Shown here: positions 19,680-23,695 of the stretch, piece by piece
Numbering within the stretch: position 1 is the first letter of the stretch
Layout of the letters: the number at the start of each line of letters is the position of its first letter
DNA from: UBA2136 sp047635695
GTDB taxonomy: Bacteria; Pseudomonadota; Alphaproteobacteria; UBA2136
Direction of reading: 5' to 3'
Assembly (NCBI GenBank): GCA_047635695.1
Contig: JBLILN010000022.1
Coordinates: forward strand, 1-23,695
DNA: 23,695 bases
Program-made: the position numbers and the translations under genes
Notes under the pieces: generated by a model
What the model saw: the letters and a program-made list of their open reading frames with translations, nothing else
Told to the model about the DNA's origin: nothing
The model's database searches: none

Positions 19680-21827
19680 TTACTTAGAAGTTGCGCGATA
19701 GACGCCATCCCACACATCATCATGTCGTCTTTTCTTCTGTAAGACGAGAATACGGTCGATATAGATCTTGCTTAACGTCGCAGGGACTGAGTCGTTTTTA
19801 AACAACTCCTCAGCCGAAGGCCATTCTTGTGCTTGATACGCACTCACAGCGCGTTTGACGAGGTCGATTTTTTCAGCAATTTCGCCCGTTGGTTTTTCCA
19901 AAGAAATAAGATGATAAAGTTTAACGCCCGCTAATTTTCCCTTCACGGCAACTTTATCTAATGGCATCGCAGAAACATCTCCGAGTTTGCTTAATGTCGC
20001 CTCGCTGATAATAAGCGGCACGCCATAAGTTTTACATTGCCCTTCAAGTCTTGCTCCTAAATTAACGCCGTCACCCATAATTGTGTAATCGAAGCGTTGG
20101 TCGGACCCCATGTTGCCGACGGTGACGATATCAGTGTTAATTCCGATACCAATCGATATTTCTGGTAACCCCTCTTCTTTCAATGACACATTAAGATGAT
20201 CCAAGCTTGAAAGCATCTCTAATGCCGCCTTGCAGGCATAGAAGGCATGGTTTTCGACATTTAAGGGGGCGTTCCAAAAAGCCATCACTGCATCGCCCAT
20301 GTATTTATCGATCGTGCCTTTATTTTGCTGGACGACTTCTGTCATAGGGGTGAGATAGCGATTCATGATACGTGTCAGTTGCCTTGGCGTTAAATTTTCA
20401 GACATTTGTGTAAATCCACGGATATCACTAAAAAGAACCGAAATTTCTTTTTCTTCACCACCAAGCGCTAACTTAGAAGGGTCTTTTGAAACGATCTTTA
20501 CCATATCGGGTGACAAATAATGCGAAAATGCTGAGCGTATAGCCAGACGCGATGCTTTTTCTTGTGCATATTTTGCCAAACTTTGTATAAGGAAGAGGCT
20601 AAAGAGGGTTAAAGTGGCATAAGACCAGTCATACAACAGCCCGTTGCTTTTAAATTGATAGAAACATAACGCAATCACATACAGGTTAAGTATGATAAAT
20701 GTAGCAAATGCAGAAAATGCACCCACACGCTGAACAATCACAATAAGCAGTACACCCAAAACTGTGATCATTAACATCTCCATATTTAGAGCATTTTCAG
20801 GGCGGTAGATATGTGTGCCCATCAATATATTTTCGATAATTTGTGCATGGGTTTCAACGCCTGGAACAATGGGGTCAATCGGTGTTGACCGCATATCAAA
20901 TAATCCAGCCGCACTCACACCCAACAAAACAGCTTTCGCATCAAGCACTTTGGCATTCGCACGTCCTTTAAGCACATCCACCGCTGAAATATAACGTTTC
21001 TTGTTATATTGACGGTAATAGACATGATATTTACCGTTCCGACTTACAGGGATAGCTTCAAACCCATTTATTTTCACCGTATTTAAACCATCGTGCCCCA
21101 CGTTTAAATGGTAACCATCGGCTTCATAATAAAGCCTTGCCGTTTCCATGGAAAGTGCGGGGAAAACCTTACCGTCTTGCTGGAACAACAAAGGCACTTT
21201 GCGTACTGTACTGCTATTATGATCCACAAAATAGCCGAAATATCCGTTGTAGTCAGATGCTTCTTCAATAGTTTCAATATTACGTGCGACAATTTGCCCT
21301 GAAATAAGGCTGTCTTTCATGTTATTTTTTGATTGAACAAGAATATGTGCGGGCATTGTTGTGGGGGTTGATGTATCAACCCCATTAAAAACAGCCACCA
21401 TCCCTTTAACCACAGGGTACTTCGCCAGCGTTTTGGCGAATAGATCATCGTGGGAAGGTAGTTGGCTTAATGACTTCGACAAATCTTCATTTTGTGGCCA
21501 ATATTGCGCCACCACTTCAGGGGATTTACCATCCCTTTCAGGGAAGACCATATCCAGACCCAAACTTTTAGCGCCAAAGGAAAATGTTTTTTCAACCAGT
21601 TCAGCCAACACATTTCTTGGCCATGGCCACTGCCCGACTTCTGCCAAGCTCTTTTCATCAATGTCGATCACATAAACAGGCATATCTCCGTCTTTACGTG
21701 GATAATACTTTTGATAGATGTCGAAGGTAGAAAGATGAAGTTCCTGTACCAAAGGAATTTGCTGCTTATAAGCCAACACAAAGAGAAAGAGTACCAGCCA
21801 AGGCAACAATAAACCAATTTTTTTCAC
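19680..21827 (-). CDS. CHASE2-domain class III adenylate cyclase
   Basis: Membrane receptor cyclase of 715 aa making cAMP from ATP. Order: a membrane helix (about 5-20), a periplasmic CHASE2 sensor domain (about 35-335, including VIDIDEKSLAEVGQWPWPR and GVSAAGLFDMRSTPIDP), three helices (about 350-420), then the catalytic domain. Catalytic residues seen are metal Asp468 (LFSDIRGF), adenine-selecting Lys508 (DKYMGDAV), metal Asp512, Asp580 with Thr582 (FDYT) and the transition-state Asn589 and Arg593 (GVNLGARLEG), so it should be active and specific for ATP. GTG start after AAAGGGG with a small GGTAC/GTACC dyad between. It is second in a unit after a large secreted protein, a pairing that suggests the latter and the CHASE2 domain share a signal. 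Confidence 0.95.
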   Translation of the reverse strand: MKKIGLLLPWLVLFLFVLAYKQQIPLVQELHLSTFDIYQKYYPRKDGDMPVYVIDIDEKSLAEVGQWPWPRNVLAELVEKTFSFGAKSLGLDMVFPERDGKSPEVVAQYWPQNEDLSKSLSQLPSHDDLFAKTLAKYPVVKGMVAVFNGVDTSTPTTMPAHILVQSKNNMKDSLISGQIVARNIETIEEASDYNGYFGYFVDHNSSTVRKVPLLFQQDGKVFPALSMETARLYYEADGYHLNVGHDGLNTVKINGFEAIPVSRNGKYHVYYRQYNKKRYISAVDVLKGRANAKVLDAKAVLLGVSAAGLFDMRSTPIDPIVPGVETHAQIIENILMGTHIYRPENALNMEMLMITVLGVLLIVIVQRVGAFSAFATFIILNLYVIALCFYQFKSNGLLYDWSYATLTLFSLFLIQSLAKYAQEKASRLAIRSAFSHYLSPDMVKIVSKDPSKLALGGEEKEISVLFSDIRGFTQMSENLTPRQLTRIMNRYLTPMTEVVQQNKGTIDKYMGDAVMAFWNAPLNVENHAFYACKAALEMLSSLDHLNVSLKEEGLPEISIGIGINTDIVTVGNMGSDQRFDYTIMGDGVNLGARLEGQCKTYGVPLIISEATLSKLGDVSAMPLDKVAVKGKLAGVKLYHLISLEKPTGEIAEKIDLVKRAVSAYQAQEWPSAEELFKNDSVPATLSKIYIDRILVLQKKRRHDDVWDGVYRATSK

Positions 21828-21828
21828 A

Positions 21829-21863
21829 GGTACAAGTACCCCTTTATTTTTATTTTTATTTTA
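21829..21863 (-). promoter_or_regulatory. Leader of the cyclase gene: A/T hexamer tract and start-site dyad
   Basis: On the plus strand TTTTTA-type hexamers are repeated (21843-21863); the minus strand is A-rich just before the ribosome site AAAGGGG. GGTAC/GTACC (21829-21840) then separates the ribosome site from the GTG. This could tune translation relative to the upstream gene. Confidence 0.3.
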
Positions 21864-21877
21864 GATATAAAGCACTA

Positions 21878-23695
21878 TTACTGCTTTTTACCTGCATATA
21901 TACCCGCACCTGTCACGTTATGCGTTTGGTCATTAAAGTTAAAGCTACCACCGACATTTTCGGCATTATTCCCATAAAAGGATCCACTAATTGTGGCCTG
22001 ACCTGTTACGGCATTTCCACCTTTTTCTAAGGTTGTGAGATCTAATTCTGTAAAGCCGATGTTGTCAGCCGTTGTATCACTTCCTGTAAAGTGATAGTCA
22101 GCAAAGTTACCGTCAAAGTTGACAGTTCTGGTGAGGAAGTTTGCATTGGCGTCAAAATGACCAACATTATTTTGCACCTGCATACCGTTTGACACAGCGC
22201 CGACAAGGACACCCTTATAACTGGCTGTGACAACAGGCGATAAAGCTACCCAGCTGCGTCTCTTACTGTTATCACCAACTACATAAGGTATAACATGTGC
22301 TTCTAGTTTATCACCACCATCAACGCCGACTGTACCCGCCCAAACACCCCACGTGAGATGCTCACAGTCTTGGCAAGTCTCAACCAGGCCTGAAATTTCA
22401 GGGATGTCCACAAATTCACTCGAGATCATCGCGGTTTCTACATTTGCAGCGCCATCAAAGGAACCAAAGTTTGTACCAACGCTGTAGCCTGCATCATTTT
22501 GGTATTCTTCCGCACCATAAACATTGTGTGAAATATAGGCTTGATTGGTACCCGCACCACCAAATTTCACTTTAAGGCTATCTGCAACACCTGCAATAGC
22601 CTCACCATTGGCGTCTACTTTACTATATAAAAATGAAGCCGACGCCGTTACACCGCTGGCAGAATAATCCTCACGTGACAGTGTCGCATTCGCGGCATCA
22701 TTAACACCAACCATTACAGCATTGCCCGCCGTATTAACAATGTAACCAGAAGAATAGCCTTTTAAAGTTTGCACATTATCCGTCGCATTCACTTCAGACC
22801 CAGTAGGTGTAGCGATACCCGCATCCACAGCGTAAATATCATCTTGAAAATCACCACCTAATGTTAAGGCGTAAGCATCCACAACAGCGTGACCATTAAC
22901 CGCGCCATAAACGTCGGTCGTTTGTACGTCACCTGATTGGGTTACTAAACCATTAGCACTGCTATTATCAAAGCTATAGGCTGTGGCGTTGGAAGCGATA
23001 ATGGCTGAGCCACCACTTGTTTCCATTTTACCAGCCATAAACTTAAAGCTATAATCATATACTTGTCCGTCACTTGCCGTTGCAAAGCTTACATGGCCAC
23101 CCAAAAATTGATTATTATTGTTTGTATAATCTACCACCATACCGCCATTTGTATGCCTGCGATCACCTTCAAAATTTGAACCTTTTAAAGGGTTATTCAC
23201 ACCTGTCGCAAGGTTGAAGTTTGCAAATTTAGTTTGATTGTCAAAAGCATCGGGGATAAAGTTAAAATACTGTCTTTGTCCTGCTACGCGTTGGTTGCTG
23301 GCCGTGACAGCTCCTTTATTGCCTGTCACAAATGTATATCTATCACCCGTTAAGTCATTGCCGAGCATGTTCGCACCATAGACAAAATTATCGTGGCTAC
23401 CACGGTAGATAAAGAGCGGACCAAAGTCAGGTGAAGCGACAGATTTCGCTACCCCTCTCCTCGGGCTCTCGAAAAGGCGTCTTTCTATCACTTGACCTTG
23501 AGCATCTAGGCGCTCAAAAATAACACTTTGAATATCGTCTTTTATCACAACTTTCATATCACCACCCACAGCAAGGGTGCTGTTATGTTCACGTTTCCAA
23601 TCTCCCGACAATACTCTACCAAAGCTATTCAAGTCTGTGATGCGGTCACCACCAAAAGTTTCTTCGCTTAAAATACCCTGCTCTGTTTCAGCCGT
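21878..23695 (-). CDS. Large secreted protein with TbpB-like beta-barrel end, 5' end outside the window
   Basis: 605 codons are visible; the frame is open to the right edge, so the N-terminus is missing and a TTG at 23632 is not the true start. The first visible part (SGDWKREHNSTLAVGGDMKVVIKDD) could be the end of an N-terminal domain, perhaps of FecR type. The long middle is rich in Asn, Gly, Ala and Asp, as in surface proteins. The last 170 residues resemble the TbpB beta-barrel of transferrin-binding-like proteins: CQDCEHLTWGVWAG with a CxxC pair, and the closing GSFYGNNAENVGGSFNF (usual G.FYG..A.E.GG.F). It is expected outside the cell or in the periplasm. The CHASE2 cyclase follows 50 bases downstream. 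Confidence 0.75.
   Translation of the reverse strand, partial: TAETEQGILSEETFGGDRITDLNSFGRVLSGDWKREHNSTLAVGGDMKVVIKDDIQSVIFERLDAQGQVIERRLFESPRRGVAKSVASPDFGPLFIYRGSHDNFVYGANMLGNDLTGDRYTFVTGNKGAVTASNQRVAGQRQYFNFIPDAFDNQTKFANFNLATGVNNPLKGSNFEGDRRHTNGGMVVDYTNNNNQFLGGHVSFATASDGQVYDYSFKFMAGKMETSGGSAIIASNATAYSFDNSSANGLVTQSGDVQTTDVYGAVNGHAVVDAYALTLGGDFQDDIYAVDAGIATPTGSEVNATDNVQTLKGYSSGYIVNTAGNAVMVGVNDAANATLSREDYSASGVTASASFLYSKVDANGEAIAGVADSLKVKFGGAGTNQAYISHNVYGAEEYQNDAGYSVGTNFGSFDGAANVETAMISSEFVDIPEISGLVETCQDCEHLTWGVWAGTVGVDGGDKLEAHVIPYVVGDNSKRRSWVALSPVVTASYKGVLVGAVSNGMQVQNNVGHFDANANFLTRTVNFDGNFADYHFTGSDTTADNIGFTELDLTTLEKGGNAVTGQATISGSFYGNNAENVGGSFNFNDQTHNVTGAGIYAGKKQ

Noticed and set aside
21361..21675. 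Plus-strand open frames antisense to the cyclase (also 21492-21812)
   Set aside because: They mirror the coding frame of a well-supported cyclase and have no start signals.

Overview
The window looks like AT-rich chromosomal DNA of an alphaproteobacterium. Evidence is the aa3-type cytochrome oxidase cluster with its heme A and CuB assembly genes, followed by thrC directly upstream of an M16 peptidase of the mitochondrial-processing-peptidase type, a neighbourhood familiar from Alphaproteobacteria. The species cannot be named from the sequence.

Region 1 (1-2259) holds a PfkB-family (adenosine) kinase and rsmE. Region 2 (2290-9954) is the respiratory block, broken into several transcription units. 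coxB has its own promoter and a strong terminator. ctaA-ctaB-ctaG are tightly coupled. alr, for cell-wall D-alanine, sits next and is probably read as a leaderless message. coxA, two small one-helix membrane proteins and ctaE then follow from a separate promoter. CoxA carries a YSHPAVY motif (A2 type) instead of the HPEVY usual in alphaproteobacterial aa3 oxidases. CtaA is the form with two cysteine pairs.

Region 3 (9955-12592) holds a Nudix hydrolase and a self-contained minus-strand cassette of unrecognised small membrane proteins. It has its own promoter (12564-12592) and terminator (10853-10877), a 48-aa one-helix protein, a 108-aa basic protein, and two tandem copies of a 156-aa membrane protein. 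Each copy follows a 16-17 codon hydrophobic micro-ORF. The copies are nearly identical over their first two thirds and diverge sharply in the tail. This is the best candidate in the window for something undescribed.

Region 4 (12651-15469) is thrC plus the M16 peptidase, ending in a clean terminator. Region 5 (15488-18485) is a minus-strand unit of a solitary ABC-type solute-binding protein followed by a small lipoprotein whose signal peptide is broken by a one-base frameshift. A secreted LysM protein is divergent to it.

Region 6 (18486-19679) is 1.2 kb without a gene but with several strong dyads. Region 7 (19680-23695, minus strand) is a two-gene unit: a large secreted protein with a TbpB-like beta-barrel end, cut by the right edge of the window, then a CHASE2 adenylate cyclase. 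The pair looks like an envelope sensor coupled to cAMP production.
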